From: Thermothelomyces thermophilus ATCC 42464
Taxonomy: Eukaryota > Ascomycota > Sordariomycetes > Sordariales > Chaetomiaceae
Assembly (NCBI RefSeq): GCF_000226095.1
Contig: NC_016472.1
Span: 2,046,001 to 2,110,000, forward strand
Length of the DNA stretch: 64,000 nt
Direction: 5' to 3'
Every line of letters begins with the position of its first letter. The stretch's first letter is position 1. Under the pieces are notes generated by a model, which was not told the origin of the DNA, searched no databases, and saw only the letters and a program-made list of their open reading frames with translations. Positions 1 to 11,200 of the stretch are shown piece after piece. A program made the position numbers and the translations under genes.

Positions 1-2267
1 CGGGTGCTCCGACTGGGCTCCCAAGATCGAGAGTCGACGACGACTTCTCAACTGCTCCATCGACCCCTGAGCTGAGCACGGGTTCATCGTCACCGAGGCA
101 GAGTCTCCCGATAACGCCGGGCGACAAAGATGCCGTCCTTCGACACGTATACCCGGAGTCTGAGCCCGAGGGTGGTGTGGTCCAGCTGCATCCAGAGACT
201 GTCCCCGAACCGGACTGCAAAGAAGACGGGAATCGCCCTGCGGAGGACGAGTCCCCCGATTGCCAACAAGCCTCGCCACAGTTAGCCGCAGGCCAGAGCC
301 TGACAGCCGAAGAACCCGGACATGCTCCCGGTGATGCAAGCACGCAACGCATGCCAGGAGATCCCGCCTCGGATTTGTCGCGCCAAACACCACCAGACGC
401 CGTCTGCCAACAAGGACACACATCACGCCCTTCCACCCCTTCCCCTGAGCACAAACTCGCAGGCTCCCCAGAAAAACCTGAGGGCCAATCCGAGGTTCAA
501 ACCACGCACCTCGGGGCCGAGCTCGCCGCGGGGCCTGACGGTCGTTCACCCCTCGCGTCGTGCTTCCCCACCGCCGAGTCCGAAGTCCAGACATCGGACC
601 CGGGTCAGGAGCCGGCCCACGCCTCCTCGGAGTTGCCTATCTCTAGTAGCCAGGGCGAACCTGTGCAAGGCAGACTCGAGTCGCCGCTCGCGCCCGAGGA
701 ACCTGATGCCCACAGGAGCGAACCAGCGGCCGAGGACAAGGCGATGGGAAATGGTCCGGACGACGTCACCGGGGCGTTAGTCGCAGGTGAATCGAAAGCG
801 GCAGGCGGTCCCGAACCGGCGGCGGTTCTGGTCGTTGCCGAGGTCGCGACGGGGATGGCTCATCCAGGAACCGAGAGCTTCCTTGAGCCCGGCCAAGTGG
901 ATGCGAATGGGGAACAGGTACCGAAGGTCGTCGACGCCTGGACCGAGGTGGACGGTATAGGATTGGCCCCCGGCAATGAGGTTGCTGGCGGACCCGAACC
1001 TTCTGCGACGGTGCAGCAGCAGCAGCAACAGCAGCAGCAAGCGGAGGAGGAGGAGCCCGCTGCCGAAGAGAACGCTTGTCGAGGTATCGATTCTGCCGAA
1101 AAGTCTGACCATCTCGGCGATGATGCAAGTACCGAGGCCCCGGCACCCGAAATTGTTAGCGACGGTGACCCGAGGGAGACCACCGGTGCCGAGACTGATG
1201 CCGCTCCTGACGTCAACGAGGCCAGTACCGGCGACAAGCTTGACGCACCGACGCAGAATCTTGTCATTGGCGTCCCGGATTTTGAGGGAAAGGCTACGGA
1301 ACCCGAAGCTGTCAGCCATGTCAGGATGGATGGCGTCGGCGTACAGGATCCTAGTGGACTCAAATCCGAGATCGACGTCGATGCCGAGGATGAGGCGAGC
1401 GGTGGGCTTCGGGGCAAGGCGTTCGGGCCCGAGATCAGGGTTAACGGGATCAGCGGAGCCCTCGGAGATCATGCTGCCGAGCTTGACACTACGGATGTGT
1501 GCACCGAGCCGGGGGCCCCGGGGACAAACCCCCGTGACAAATGTGCCGCAGTAGCAACCTGCGCCAACGAGCTCTCGCCGTCCGGACCAGATACATCGGG
1601 TTCGTCAGCTGAAACCGGCAAAGCGGCCGACGCGGGCTCTTCTGCTGAGACCTCCAGTCTTGCAGAGCCTGCGACGGTCGAAAGGCCGACTCCGGAAGCA
1701 GCGCCGCCCTCACCAGCGCCACAAGCCACGAAGGATCAGCCCGATTTATTAGCCCCGAGCCCCGACGTCTCCACACTCTGCAACCTCTCTCCCGTGCCGA
1801 CCCGCTCCAGCATCTCCTCCGACGCCGCCTCCTTCTTCGCCAACAGCAGCACCATACCCGCCTTCCGCAACTCAGTCGACACCATCCGCCCATCCACGGA
1901 CGAGCCCAGGCAGCGCCCCGCCGGTGCCGAGCAGCTCTTGTCGCACGCCGACGGCAGCGACAGCCGGCCCCAGACAGCGGGCTACCTCGGCGTCGGCCTC
2001 CGACGCGGGTCCCGTTTCGTCGAGGTCGGGCTGCGTGGCGCGCTGGGAGATGTCGAGGCTCGGCGGCGAATGAGTCTGCCGCTGCAGCGGTGTCTCTCGC
2101 CGGACGGCGAGGCTCGGGAGAAGTCGCGTCCGAGTGCGCCCGCTTCTGAGGCGGGTGCTGGCGACGGCGGCCGCAGCGGCGACGGGCAGTCGGTGCTGCC
2201 TCGAATGATATTGCTGCTTGCGGGAGCTGTGGCGGTCGGGAAGATCGTGAAGAAGGCTGCCGAGTGA
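1..2267 (+). CDS. Acidic low-complexity protein with hydrophobic C-terminal tail (5' partial)
   Basis: I do not recognise the family. The frame is open from base 3 to the TGA at 2265-2267, so the gene begins upstream of the window and the internal GTG at 177 is not a start. The roughly 750 visible residues are rich in Pro, Glu, Ala, Gly, Ser and Asp, look disordered, and include nine consecutive Gln (1014-1040) followed by an acidic run. The only ordered-looking part is the extreme C-terminus, a hydrophobic stretch (MILLLAGAVAVG) followed by the basic end KIVKKAAE, which resembles a tail anchor or a membrane-associating helix. The N-terminal part holding any diagnostic domain is outside the window. 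A peroxisome-inheritance or other organelle-tether protein is conceivable but is only a guess. Confidence 0.75.
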   Translation, partial: GAPTGLPRSRVDDDFSTAPSTPELSTGSSSPRQSLPITPGDKDAVLRHVYPESEPEGGVVQLHPETVPEPDCKEDGNRPAEDESPDCQQASPQLAAGQSLTAEEPGHAPGDASTQRMPGDPASDLSRQTPPDAVCQQGHTSRPSTPSPEHKLAGSPEKPEGQSEVQTTHLGAELAAGPDGRSPLASCFPTAESEVQTSDPGQEPAHASSELPISSSQGEPVQGRLESPLAPEEPDAHRSEPAAEDKAMGNGPDDVTGALVAGESKAAGGPEPAAVLVVAEVATGMAHPGTESFLEPGQVDANGEQVPKVVDAWTEVDGIGLAPGNEVAGGPEPSATVQQQQQQQQQAEEEEPAAEENACRGIDSAEKSDHLGDDASTEAPAPEIVSDGDPRETTGAETDAAPDVNEASTGDKLDAPTQNLVIGVPDFEGKATEPEAVSHVRMDGVGVQDPSGLKSEIDVDAEDEASGGLRGKAFGPEIRVNGISGALGDHAAELDTTDVCTEPGAPGTNPRDKCAAVATCANELSPSGPDTSGSSAETGKAADAGSSAETSSLAEPATVERPTPEAAPPSPAPQATKDQPDLLAPSPDVSTLCNLSPVPTRSSISSDAASFFANSSTIPAFRNSVDTIRPSTDEPRQRPAGAEQLLSHADGSDSRPQTAGYLGVGLRRGSRFVEVGLRGALGDVEARRRMSLPLQRCLSPDGEAREKSRPSAPASEAGAGDGGRSGDGQSVLPRMILLLAGAVAVGKIVKKAAE

Positions 2268-2868
2268 AAGAAGTTGGTCGTGCCTTGGGTTCATGTTCAT
2301 GGAACATAAGTGTCAGAACTCCCCTCTGTCATCCCCCCCCCCCTTTCCGGGTCTTTCAGTTTCTCCGGTTTCTTTTTTTTCTTTTCTTTTTTCTTTGGGT
2401 TCATGTTTTAGGGAGGTGCATAGCACGTATTTGACTTTATAAACGACGTTGACGGACTTTACGACTTGGACGAAACAAGGCAATATTATATACATACACA
2501 GAATACCATGGATGGAGTGGAGGCCATTTCTTTTTCCAAGGCGTATATATCAGGAGCGGCAGCGTGTATGGGACAGCAGGTCAGGAGTGAAATCATCATT
2601 TGGCATTCCATACAATGAGCAAAGTGTTCCTGATCAATCAGCATGACACTAGAGACTGGATATCATAGCATTCAATCATTCTTCACAGTGTTACTCGATT
2701 GGTCGGTTCTCAGTTGGACGGGAGCATGAGGAGAGCAACAACAACAACAGCAGCAGCAGCAATAACATGTGGTCCCCCCTTGTAAACAAAATAAAAATAA
2801 ATAAATAAATAAATTAGGATTCAGCTAGGTATCAACCATTGGTAATACATGACCATTCGTCGTCGAGG
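2268..2868. other. Intergenic region between convergent genes
   Basis: About 600 bases hold the 3' ends of two convergent genes. There is a C-run and T-rich tract near 2331-2395, a short CAA/CAG repeat near 2738-2762, and an AATAAATA-type run near 2795-2815 that could serve as a polyadenylation region for either strand. No coding potential was seen. Confidence 0.5.
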
Positions 2869-4299
2869 TCATAACTCATCCCTCACTCGTCCCGCTCCCT
2901 CTCCAACGTCCTCTTCCCACATCCTCTTCTTCGGATTCGGCCGGTCCTCCGGGTCCTCCCTAGCTGTCCTGTTCGCCGCCTCCTCCTCCTTCTCCTCCTC
3001 CTTCTCCTCCTCGTCCCTCCGATTCAGAGTATCCTCAACCATCCTCCCGACCTTATCAACCATCGAGCCATCCTCCTCACCCTGTTTCCCCTCCTCACTC
3101 GTCTCGCCCCTCCCGACCCTCACCGTCGGCACGGCCCCTTCCTCCCCCACGCCAACGACGACCGTCTTTGGCCGCCCCCCTTGCTCTCCCCCTTCCCCCG
3201 GCACGACGACCGCCATGGTGGCGCTGCTGCTGCTGCTGCTGCCGTCGCCGCCGCCGCCGTCAGCGCCGAGGTAGGCGACGCCCTTGGAGGTGAGGCGCCA
3301 GCCGGTGCGGAGGGGCAGCCAGACGAGCCACCAGAGGGGCCCGTAGAGGAAGCGGCGGAAGAGGAGCCAGGCGAGGGTGGCGAGGAGGAGGCGGAGGGCG
3401 GCCTGGAGGTACCAGGTGTCGGACTTTTGGGACGAGAGGAGGGCGCCGAGCAGGTCGCGCGAGCGCGCGAGCAGGCCGTCCAGCCCCTCGTAGCTGCGCT
3501 GCAGCTCCGCCAGCGCCGCCGTGCTCTCGGCCAGCGTCCGCGCCGCGAACGCCGACTTGGCCAGCTCGCCCGCGATGAGCGCGTGCGTCCGCTGCAGCGC
3601 CTGCGTGATGTCGCTGGACGCGGCCACCGCGGCGTCGGCCTCGTCGTCGCCGGCGCCGGTGCCGGTTCCGCCGCGATACTTCTTGCCGAGCTGTTGCTGC
3701 TGCTGCCGCCGGCGGCCGCGCGGCGTCAGGAGCTGGTTGCGGGCTTCCTCGGAGGATAGCGGCGGTGGCGGTTGCGGTTGCGGCGTGGGGGTCGTCGCGC
3801 CCGGCTGGGGCTGCGAGTCAGGCGGGCTGCTGCTGCTATCGGGGTTGCTGAGGATGGCGGACGAGGAGGCGGATGCGGAGGCGGTGATGTAGGATGCGAG
3901 CAGGAGGTCGCGCTCTAGCTTCTGGGCGGCTTCCAGGCTGCGGCGGGCCGAGAGCTGGGCCTTGCGGAAGGAGCTGCGGCAGTCCCGGAGCTCGGCTTGG
4001 AGGCGTTGGGCGCCATCTTTGAGCCGGGCCTTGCGGTGCTCGGCTTCGCTTCCCGGGCGGCCGGAGCGCAGGTCGATGATCTCTTCCTGCAGCAGTTCCA
4101 GATCCTCCTCTTCCTCGCGCAGGATCTGGGTGATCTCGGTGCTCAGCTCGGTGGCGACGTTGTCCTCGTCGCTGGTGCTCAGAGGCACCGAGCCCGGCTG
4201 GAACTGGACATTGGCGAGACGGTCGATGAGCTCGCGGAGCTGCGCCGTCGTCTCTTGAAGCGCGGCGAGGCGCTCTTGCAGCAATTCGAACGAGGACAT
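2869..4299 (-). CDS. sec20: SEC20-type SNARE of the ER (Golgi-to-ER retrograde transport)
   Basis: A single-exon gene of 476 residues. Sec20 is a SNARE of the ER membrane that acts with Ufe1, Use1 and Sec22 in fusion of COPI vesicles returning from the Golgi. What is seen: an N-terminal heptad-rich helix (about 1-130), a low-complexity Ser/Pro/Gln linker (about 140-225), a Sec20-type SNARE-like segment (about 229-293, starting SSDITQALQRTHALIAGEL), a long hydrophobic segment (about 298-332), then a luminal tail rich in Gly, Ser, Glu and Lys ending in RDEL, an HDEL-like ER retrieval signal as in yeast Sec20. The start at 4299 was preferred over an in-frame ATG 37 codons upstream because the coiled-coil begins directly after it and the extra residues look unconserved. 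Confidence 0.88.
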   Translation of the reverse strand: MSSFELLQERLAALQETTAQLRELIDRLANVQFQPGSVPLSTSDEDNVATELSTEITQILREEEEDLELLQEEIIDLRSGRPGSEAEHRKARLKDGAQRLQAELRDCRSSFRKAQLSARRSLEAAQKLERDLLLASYITASASASSSAILSNPDSSSSPPDSQPQPGATTPTPQPQPPPPLSSEEARNQLLTPRGRRRQQQQQLGKKYRGGTGTGAGDDEADAAVAASSDITQALQRTHALIAGELAKSAFAARTLAESTAALAELQRSYEGLDGLLARSRDLLGALLSSQKSDTWYLQAALRLLLATLAWLLFRRFLYGPLWWLVWLPLRTGWRLTSKGVAYLGADGGGGDGSSSSSSATMAVVVPGEGGEQGGRPKTVVVGVGEEGAVPTVRVGRGETSEEGKQGEEDGSMVDKVGRMVEDTLNRRDEEEKEEEKEEEAANRTAREDPEDRPNPKKRMWEEDVGEGAGRVRDEL

Positions 4300-4809
4300 C
4301 GTGTGCCGTATCAATCCGTATGCCTCGCCTGGCCGCCCTGTAGGTTCCCAAGCTTTTGAAGTGTCGAATTGATTTGGCGCGGCCGACGCCTTGGAGGAAA
4401 CCACCGACAACCTCGAGATGGTGTTGCGTTGTTCCCCGATGGGGCATGGAGCGAGTTGGCATCTTCAAATATCCACGGGCCAGGAACGAACCAGTAACTC
4501 GTCGAGAAAGAAACGAGAACGTCAGCATGTGGGGCATTTGCAAACGGGCCGCAAAAACGGAGCCATTGTCGCACCAAACGGCACGCCGTCTCATCTCCGT
4601 TACATACCTATCCAGCCGCAACCGTTCAACAACCAATTTTCCAATTCGAGATCCAATCACGGAGCAACGTCCCTCACCGAGGCACCACAACTGCTTTCCC
4701 TCGTCCTATCGCCGCCAATCGACCTCCCAACAAGTCTCCGACGCTCGCCAAATTGCAGAACGTCCCTTACGGCCCCGGCCCCCCGTTCACAAGGAAGAAG
4801 GGTATAACC

Positions 4810-4812
<3 letters not shown>

Positions 4813-4856
<44 letters not shown>

Positions 4857-4857
4857 A
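4813..4857. repeat. (GA)n microsatellite
   Basis: A nearly pure AG/GA dinucleotide run lies just upstream of the mL53 start codon, in its probable 5' leader. Such purine tracts are common in fungal promoters and leaders. Confidence 0.85.
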
Positions 4858-4868
4858 ACGAATCGAAA

Positions 4869-5263
4869 ATGATAACCCGCTTCATCACCGACGTGACCAC
4901 GCGCTTCAACCCCTTCTCGCCGCGCTCGCGGTCCGCCCGGCTCTTCCTCTCCTTCCTCCCGCCGACGGCCCGCTCGTCGGGCATGAACATCACGACGCAG
5001 CTGCTCCCGCGGACGTCGAAGGAGCCGAGCACCTTGTACATCAAGTTCAGTACGTTATATATATAGAGAGAGATATATAACCCCCTCCACACACATAATG
5101 ATACCTTTCAGTGGTGAGGGGAAAGAATGCTGACATTCGGAATGCAGAGGACGGCAAGGAAATGAACCTCGACTGCGAGAACATGGGCATCAAGAGCATC
5201 GTCGAGGAAGTCGACCGGCACTCGCGCATGCTCCAGAAGGAGGCAGATCTGGCCGAGGCCTAA
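4869..5263 (+). CDS. mrpl44: Mitochondrial large ribosomal subunit protein mL53 (MRPL44 family)
   Basis: Two exons, 4869-5049 and 5148-5263, give 98 residues. The product is a small protein of the mitochondrial large ribosomal subunit. The N-terminus MITRFITDVTTRFNPFSPRS and the region LFLSFLPP are typical of the fungal mL53/Mrpl44 family. The second exon restores the conserved KFKDGKEMNLDCENMGIKSI segment. The 98-bp intron has donor GTACGT, branch-like GCTGAC and acceptor GCAG, and it splits a codon after its first base. Length matches the family (about 95-100 residues). Confidence is high because the two halves are only family-like after this splice. Confidence 0.9.
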
Positions 5264-5622
5264 ACGCGCTCTCCGACGTAGAACGGAGGAGGGCTGTACA
5301 TTTTGTCTGTAATGATACGATATCTGCTTGCATCATGTACTTATAGAAAGCATTGGGAAGGCGTTTTTGATGATTGATCTTGGGATTCTGCCTCGGTCGA
5401 CAAGATTGGAATATATACCACTTGAGCCCTTTTTTTTTTTTTTACCCCTCTCCACACAATGCACCCGGGGTGGACTTCCAGAGTGTCCAGAAAAAAACTT
5501 ATATTTTGTTTTACTGGGAACTATTTTATTTTTTTGGACCTTTTGAACCCGGTTGTCTACGAAAAAGGCACTGCTCAATAGAAATGCTCGCTCTCTCAAC
5601 AACCTGATGATGACCTAGCCAT

Positions 5623-6766
5623 TTAAGCAGAGGCACCGCTGATGAAGAACCACTTGTCGATCGAGGCGTCAATCGGGGCGGGCGGAAGGTCCTGGTTCTG
5701 GGGCAGAGGAGGCAGCTGGTCGGGGGAGACGCGGCTGGTCGAGTGGGCAACCGTCAGGTTGGTCCTGGCTCTTTGTTAGCAAACGAGAGTTCCTTTGAAA
5801 AAAAAAAAAAAAAAAAAAAAAAACGGAATAAGAGAAAGCGGAAGACTTACGTGGCGATGTTGCTGGCGGCAGTCTTGCCCGTGATGAGCTTCTCCCAGGC
5901 CTCGTTGCACTCGCGGATGACGTCCATGGCGTAGGACTTGTTCTTGCACTCGCCGGTGAAGGCGAACTGGTTCTCGGGCTTGCCGTCGGGGATCTTGTAG
6001 ATGCGGAACCACTCGTTGGTGGCGCGCAGCAGGCCCGGCAGGTGGCGCTCGACGTCCTCGACGTCGTTGAGCTTGGGAGCGAGCGGGTCGTTGACGTCGA
6101 TGACGATGACCTTCCAGTCCGTCTCCTCCTCGTCCAGCAGCGCCATCACGCCGAGCACCTTGACCTGCTTGACCTGGCCCGTGTAGCCGACCAGCTCGCC
6201 GATCTCGCACACGTCGAGCGGGTCGTTGTCACCCTTGGCCTTGGTCTCGGGGTGGATCGAGTTGGGGTCCTCCCAGGTCTGGCGGAGAGAGCGAGGGTTA
6301 GCGTACGGTGAACTTGCAAAGATAGCAAGTTGTGTGTTTGGAGCTGGCTAGCTCTCATATGAGATAAATCGTCATACCTGAGGGAAGGCACCGTAGTTCC
6401 ACAGGTAGCCCTTGTGGGGGAAGCAGTTGCGGACGTAGCGGAGCTTGCCCTTCTTGGTGTCCTGCTTGATGGGGTTGAGGAGCTCATCCTTGGAGATCTG
6501 GTGACGGCCAATGTCAATGAAGTCGGACCTTAACAGGATATATTTTGGGGGAAAGGGGGGCTTTGAATTAATTCACCCACCTCGAGCTTGGCATTGGTCC
6601 AGCGCGGGATCTCGACAATCATGTTGAGGATGGTCTGCTCCTGGTTGGCATAGAGCGGGATGTCGTGGAAGGGCGAGATGGGGACGCCATCCTTCTCGAT
6701 GTAGACGCGGTGGTCGAGCGTGTAGGGGGCGCCGACCTTGCGGACGGTGTACGGGGAAGAAGCCAT
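5623..6766 (-). CDS. ipp1: Inorganic pyrophosphatase (family I, soluble)
   Basis: Hydrolyses pyrophosphate to two phosphates and so drives biosynthetic reactions forward. Four exons on the minus strand (6766-6581, 6497-6378, 6278-5851, 5764-5623) give 291 residues, the size of yeast Ipp1. The catalytic signature GDNDPLDVC is present, as are the conserved start region [20 protein letters not shown] and the C-terminal block ending [11 protein letters not shown]. All introns are GT..AG; the last contains an uninterrupted run of about 26 T on the coding strand and a perfect TGCTAAC branch site. The frame stays open upstream to an ATG at 7189, adding 141 residues with a mitochondrial-type leader, so a longer isoform is possible (see findings). 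The start at 6766 matches the cytosolic family start. Confidence 0.93.
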
Positions 6767-7189
6767 GGTGCTAGCGGGAGTGGGGTTGGTGGTGCTGCTG
6801 CTTGAGCTGTAGCTGCGGACTTGCTGGAGGTGCCGTGCGATTTGGGTAGTTCGCGAATGCAATTGAGCAGTCGATGGTTTTGTGGCAGCGGCAGCAGAAG
6901 AATCAGCTCCGGAGGCGGAGAGGGCTTCTCCCTCGGGCTCTGCCCAAGGCGGGGGAGGGGCTCCAGAGTGAGTGGTGGGCCCCGTCTGTGACGCCAGCCC
7001 ACGGGTCTGTGATTGGCCGGGGCGGGTCAACTGCTTTGGCGCCATATTTTGATAAGCCTGAGCTGCAAAGCGCTGCTGCAGCAGCTGCAGCAAGGCCGGA
7101 GGCGGACGCTGCGCAACAACAGCAACAGAGAGTCGGCCGAATCCCGCGGGCAACGGCTGCGTCGACCGCAGCACTCGTAAGGCCGGCAT
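6767..7189 (-). other. In-frame 5' extension of the pyrophosphatase, possible mitochondrial leader
   Basis: The reading frame of the first pyrophosphatase exon stays open for 141 codons upstream of the canonical start. It begins with an Arg-rich, acid-free stretch ([20 protein letters not shown]) that looks like a mitochondrial presequence. It continues as Gln/Pro/Ser-rich sequence with another RSYSSSSS leader-like motif just before the canonical Met. It could be a 5' leader that happens to be open, or code for an alternative organellar isoform. Confidence 0.45.
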
Positions 7190-8269
7190 GCAGAAAGATG
7201 TGGCGGGATGCTATGCGGGTGGGATGCAGGGCGCTGCTGTTTGGGTTGTTTTTGTTTGGGCGATGGAGCCCGACTCTCCGTTTGGCCGCGTGCACCAGGC
7301 TACTAACTAGTGTATTCCGTACCTTCTCCGTATGTATGTATGTACTGTACGGATTAATCCGTACTTCTTCCCAGATTTTCTTGCCTCGCGCCGCTGTCCT
7401 TAATGCAGCCAATGTCGTAATGCCGCCAATGCGTCTCGAATCTTCCGAACGACCGGTCCGGAACTTTGTCTCGGCTAAGCAACACCGCTCCGAGTTGGGT
7501 CCCAGATGAAGAAGAAGAAGAAGACTGCTTCTCACCGCTCGTCCTCGTGCAGTGTGTTTTCTTCTGATCGCCAGTCCCGTCGCAAACCGGCGCCTTTGAA
7601 TCGGTTTATATCCCTAGTCACCCAGCCTCGCTGTGGCTTGGCCCCAACCACGCATCCATTCCGATCTTTTCCGCCGTCCCGTAGCCAGTCTTGGCATCGC
7701 GACCTCCTTTCCTGGCTCCTTGTATGTACGGATTACATACTGTACATACTATACAGACGTACAGTGGAATAACTAGGTACTGACGGGATATGGGATATCA
7801 CTCGGTAGGCTATCCTTTGCTGTTTAAAAATGGACATATCAGATTATATCAAACCATCAGTCATATCGTCAACGCTCCATCGGCTTGTCAAACATATCCA
7901 CACAAACGTTCTTAGGTATATAGGTGCCTGCAGGTCGAGAAAAAAAATAACAAAAAACTGCCGGGTATTATTGCCTGTTCCCCAACGCCCCCTATACGCT
8001 CAACCTACGCACTCCCGATACAGTAGAACCAGGGTGTTCCCAAGGTGTCATAACGAAGAAAAGAAAAGAAGAAGAGGAAACAAAACAAGGAAAAAGTAAA
8101 AAGCAGTGAAAGGTATATCGCACCGCACCGCATTGCACTGTTCATATAAAAAAAAAAAAAAAGCCAAAACCCCAAATATGGCATCGTCACTCTTCGTTTC
8201 CCCAACCCCACTCCATTCTCCCAAACTCTCGGAGACCTCCTTGAACTTGGTCACGAGTCTCTTTCTTCT
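7190..8269. other. Intergenic region with GTAC-centred palindromes
   Basis: This spans the promoter of the pyrophosphatase gene and the 3' flank of the Munc13-like gene. It includes an 18-bp perfect palindrome GTACGGATTAATCCGTAC (7347-7364) and a second GTAC-rich hairpin-like stretch (7722-7764). A run of about 14 A lies near 8149-8162. No convincing gene was found. Confidence 0.5.
7347..7364. repeat. 18-bp perfect palindrome, GTAC family
   Basis: GTACGGATTAATCCGTAC reads identically on both strands. Relatives of its GTACGGA / TCCGTAC half-sites occur in several other intergenic regions of this window. Confidence 0.85.
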
Positions 8270-11200
8270 TCATCTTTTCGGCATGACCCCGGTCCGCCCG
8301 TACAGCGCGCCCCCAAAGGCAGGCCCGCCGCCCGTCAAGCCCTGGTTCACGCTCTGCCGCACGATCAGGGCCGCCGCCTGCGCCGCCGCCATGCGTTCCT
8401 TCTGCCGCTGTCTCTCCTTGAGGTAGCCGGCCGCCTCGGGCCGCATGCGCAGGATCCGCAAGATCATATCGTCGCTGGGGTCCGCCTGCGCCTCCTTGCG
8501 CTTCTCCTCCTTGGCCTTGCGCATCGTGCCCAGGTTCCGGCTCATCATGATCGACTTGCCCCGCCGGATCGTCCCCAGGCTGCCAAAGGGAACCGTCCCG
8601 GCCCCCGACGCACCCCCGATCGAGGGCACGCCGAGCATCCCCGGCGACGGCGCCGAGAGCCGGTGGCTGCTCTGAAGCTGCTTCTGGGCCTGCTGCGCCT
8701 GCTGCTGGGCCCGCTGGGCATTGGCGGCCGCCATGCGCTCCGAGGTGCGGATCAGGTTCTCGGTGGTGTCAAAGTAGAAGAAGTTCAGCGAAGCCAGCTC
8801 GTGGTACTTGGGCGACTTGAGGACGTCGGCGGGCACGCCGAGGATCTCCCCCGTCTCGTGATCCCGTGCGTTGAAGAAGCCGAAGAGCAGCTCCAGCCAG
8901 CGGTAGACAATGTCCATCTCGGCCTGCGTCAGCGGTTTCTGCGTCGACGGCTTGTCGGAGAGCGGCGGGACCAAGAGATTCTCGATGGCCAGGAGGACTT
9001 CCTTCCAAAGCCGCGTCATGACGGCCATCATGGTCGCGTCCGTCAGCGTCTGCTTCATGATGGCAAAGTTTTCGTCAAAGTAGGTGAAGAGAGGCTGGAT
9101 CGCGTTTTCCACCTCCGCCGGGGTGACAGAGGCGGTCTGGGACTGCCTCTTCTTCCAGAGGTTGGCCATTGAGGCCGTGATGCCCTTGTTGAGCAGGTTG
9201 CGCAAGGCTTCGTGGGACAGGGAGGTGTTGATGTGCATTGAGAGCTGTTTTCGGTTAGTCAACATCCGCCCACTGGCCACCACCACCACCACCACCACCA
9301 CCACTACTACTACTACTCCTACTATGAGAATACGGCGGGGCTTACCTTGCTCGTCACTTCCCGCACCATGTCCCGCTCCGTCCTTTTCAGGTGCCGGAAA
9401 GCCTTTCCGAAATGGAACTGGATGTCGTCACGCTCGCCCTCCATGCTGACCCGGATCAAGATCCTCCCCTGCGTGTCCAGGTCCAGCCAGAATTCTCGCG
9501 GCAGATAGTCGCTAAAATGCACCGGGTCAAGTTTCAGCGACGTCCGCCCGACGAAGTCGTGGTCTCCGAACATGTCGTAATCCCAGATCGTCGCGATGAG
9601 ATTGAGCGGTCCCTCCACAGAGATATCCACCGACTCGTCCCACCGGGGGTTGAGGTTCCGAGGGATAACCCTCGTCCTGTGGAGGCGCTTCTGGTACTCG
9701 TCGCAAAGGACCACGTATGGGTCACTAAACCCGTTTGGATCGCAGGCCTTCAGCTCCTCGCCCTCCACGATCTTAACCGTGAAGACATATTTCCGCCGCC
9801 TCACCGGCTGCTTCGGCGCGTCAATCTTATTGAGTAGCTCGGCACAGGCGTCGACGTTCATTCGCTTCTCCAGCCTGTCCAGGGCCTGCATCGCCCATTC
9901 GATGTTGTTGAACTTGACGAACGACTAGCCCAGGGTCAGCCATCGACGAGCCGTTGGGAAGTTGCGGTAAGAGGAAGACCACGCTCACCTGAGGGTAGAA
10001 CTGAAACGGCTCGATTTTCTCTTTGGTATTCCAGGCGTCCTTTGCGTACTGGAAGAGCTTCTCCTGCGTCGTCCTTTGTGCCGCAGCTGCCTCCTGTTCG
10101 CTCCGCCGATCCATCTCCTTCTCGAACTGCCTCCCCACAATCTCGCAGTATCTCCCGATGCCAGCGGCGAACGATTTGGCAAGTGCCGTCATGAAGCGTG
10201 CCTGATGGACCTCGTTATTCCACTCGAGCTGGAGCAGTTGGTCGACTGTCTGCGTGAACATGGTGAATACGTCAATGATGGAGACGCTGTGTCTCTCGTC
10301 GTCGGTCGGTATGTCTCCTTCATGGCGGGTCCGGACCTTGAACATGTCGTGCTTGATCGCCTCCTCGATGAATCCCGGCATCCTGTCATCGACGTTCTTG
10401 ATCCAGCGCCAGACAAAAGCACCGAGTAGGTCCTCGATGTCGAAGGCAAAGGCCTTGTCAGGAAGAGCCTGCGCGTGCATTTTCCTAATCCCTACGAGCT
10501 CCTTGTACAGGTCAAACCCGTCCTCGATCGCGATCTCGATACCGGTCTCTTTGGAGGTCTGCAGCACGCGCTTGATGATCTCATGACAGTCCTCTTCGAA
10601 GCTAGGGAGGATCGTCTCCACCAGGGCCTTGAAGGGGCTGACACCCATGATCTCGGGGTTCTTGCGGTACCGTTTCTTGATGCGTTCGGCGAGTTCAACC
10701 ACAGCCTTGCCTAGGTTGACCACGTGTCCGAAATCCCACTCTCGTTGACTGCGTGGTATGTGGTGATCCAGGAAGTCGCGGTACACCTTGGCAGCTTGTT
10801 GGCGCAGTCCATTGTCGAGCTGCTGGGCAAAGTCAGCGGCGTCCTCGGGCCGCTGCGTGAAGGTGGGATCGGGGTAGACGTGGTTATTGAGCAGCGCCAT
10901 GACGACGCCGACGGTTGGCGGCTTCGGCTCGTAGCAGCGCATGAGGAGAGCGAAGAGGTCCCGCAGCAGGGCGTCATGTAGGTCCCTCAATGACTGCTGA
11001 TAGCCAGCAAAGTCGATAATTGTCCACTTGGTTAGCTCAATGTCGCTCAAACCCAATGTGTACATCTGGATCGGGACCGGTTTCTTGGGCTCCTCCAGCC
11101 GCTCTTTCACAAGGTCCAGGCAAGCGTAGAGTTGTTCCGGGGGCAGCTCTTGGTCGAGAAACTTGCGCGTCGTAACCTCGACGAAGGCGACGTGCCGAGA

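Noticed and set aside
777-1472. Overlapping open frames on the minus strand of the first gene
   Set aside because: They are shadows of the acidic, repetitive plus-strand gene, which is open from the window edge.
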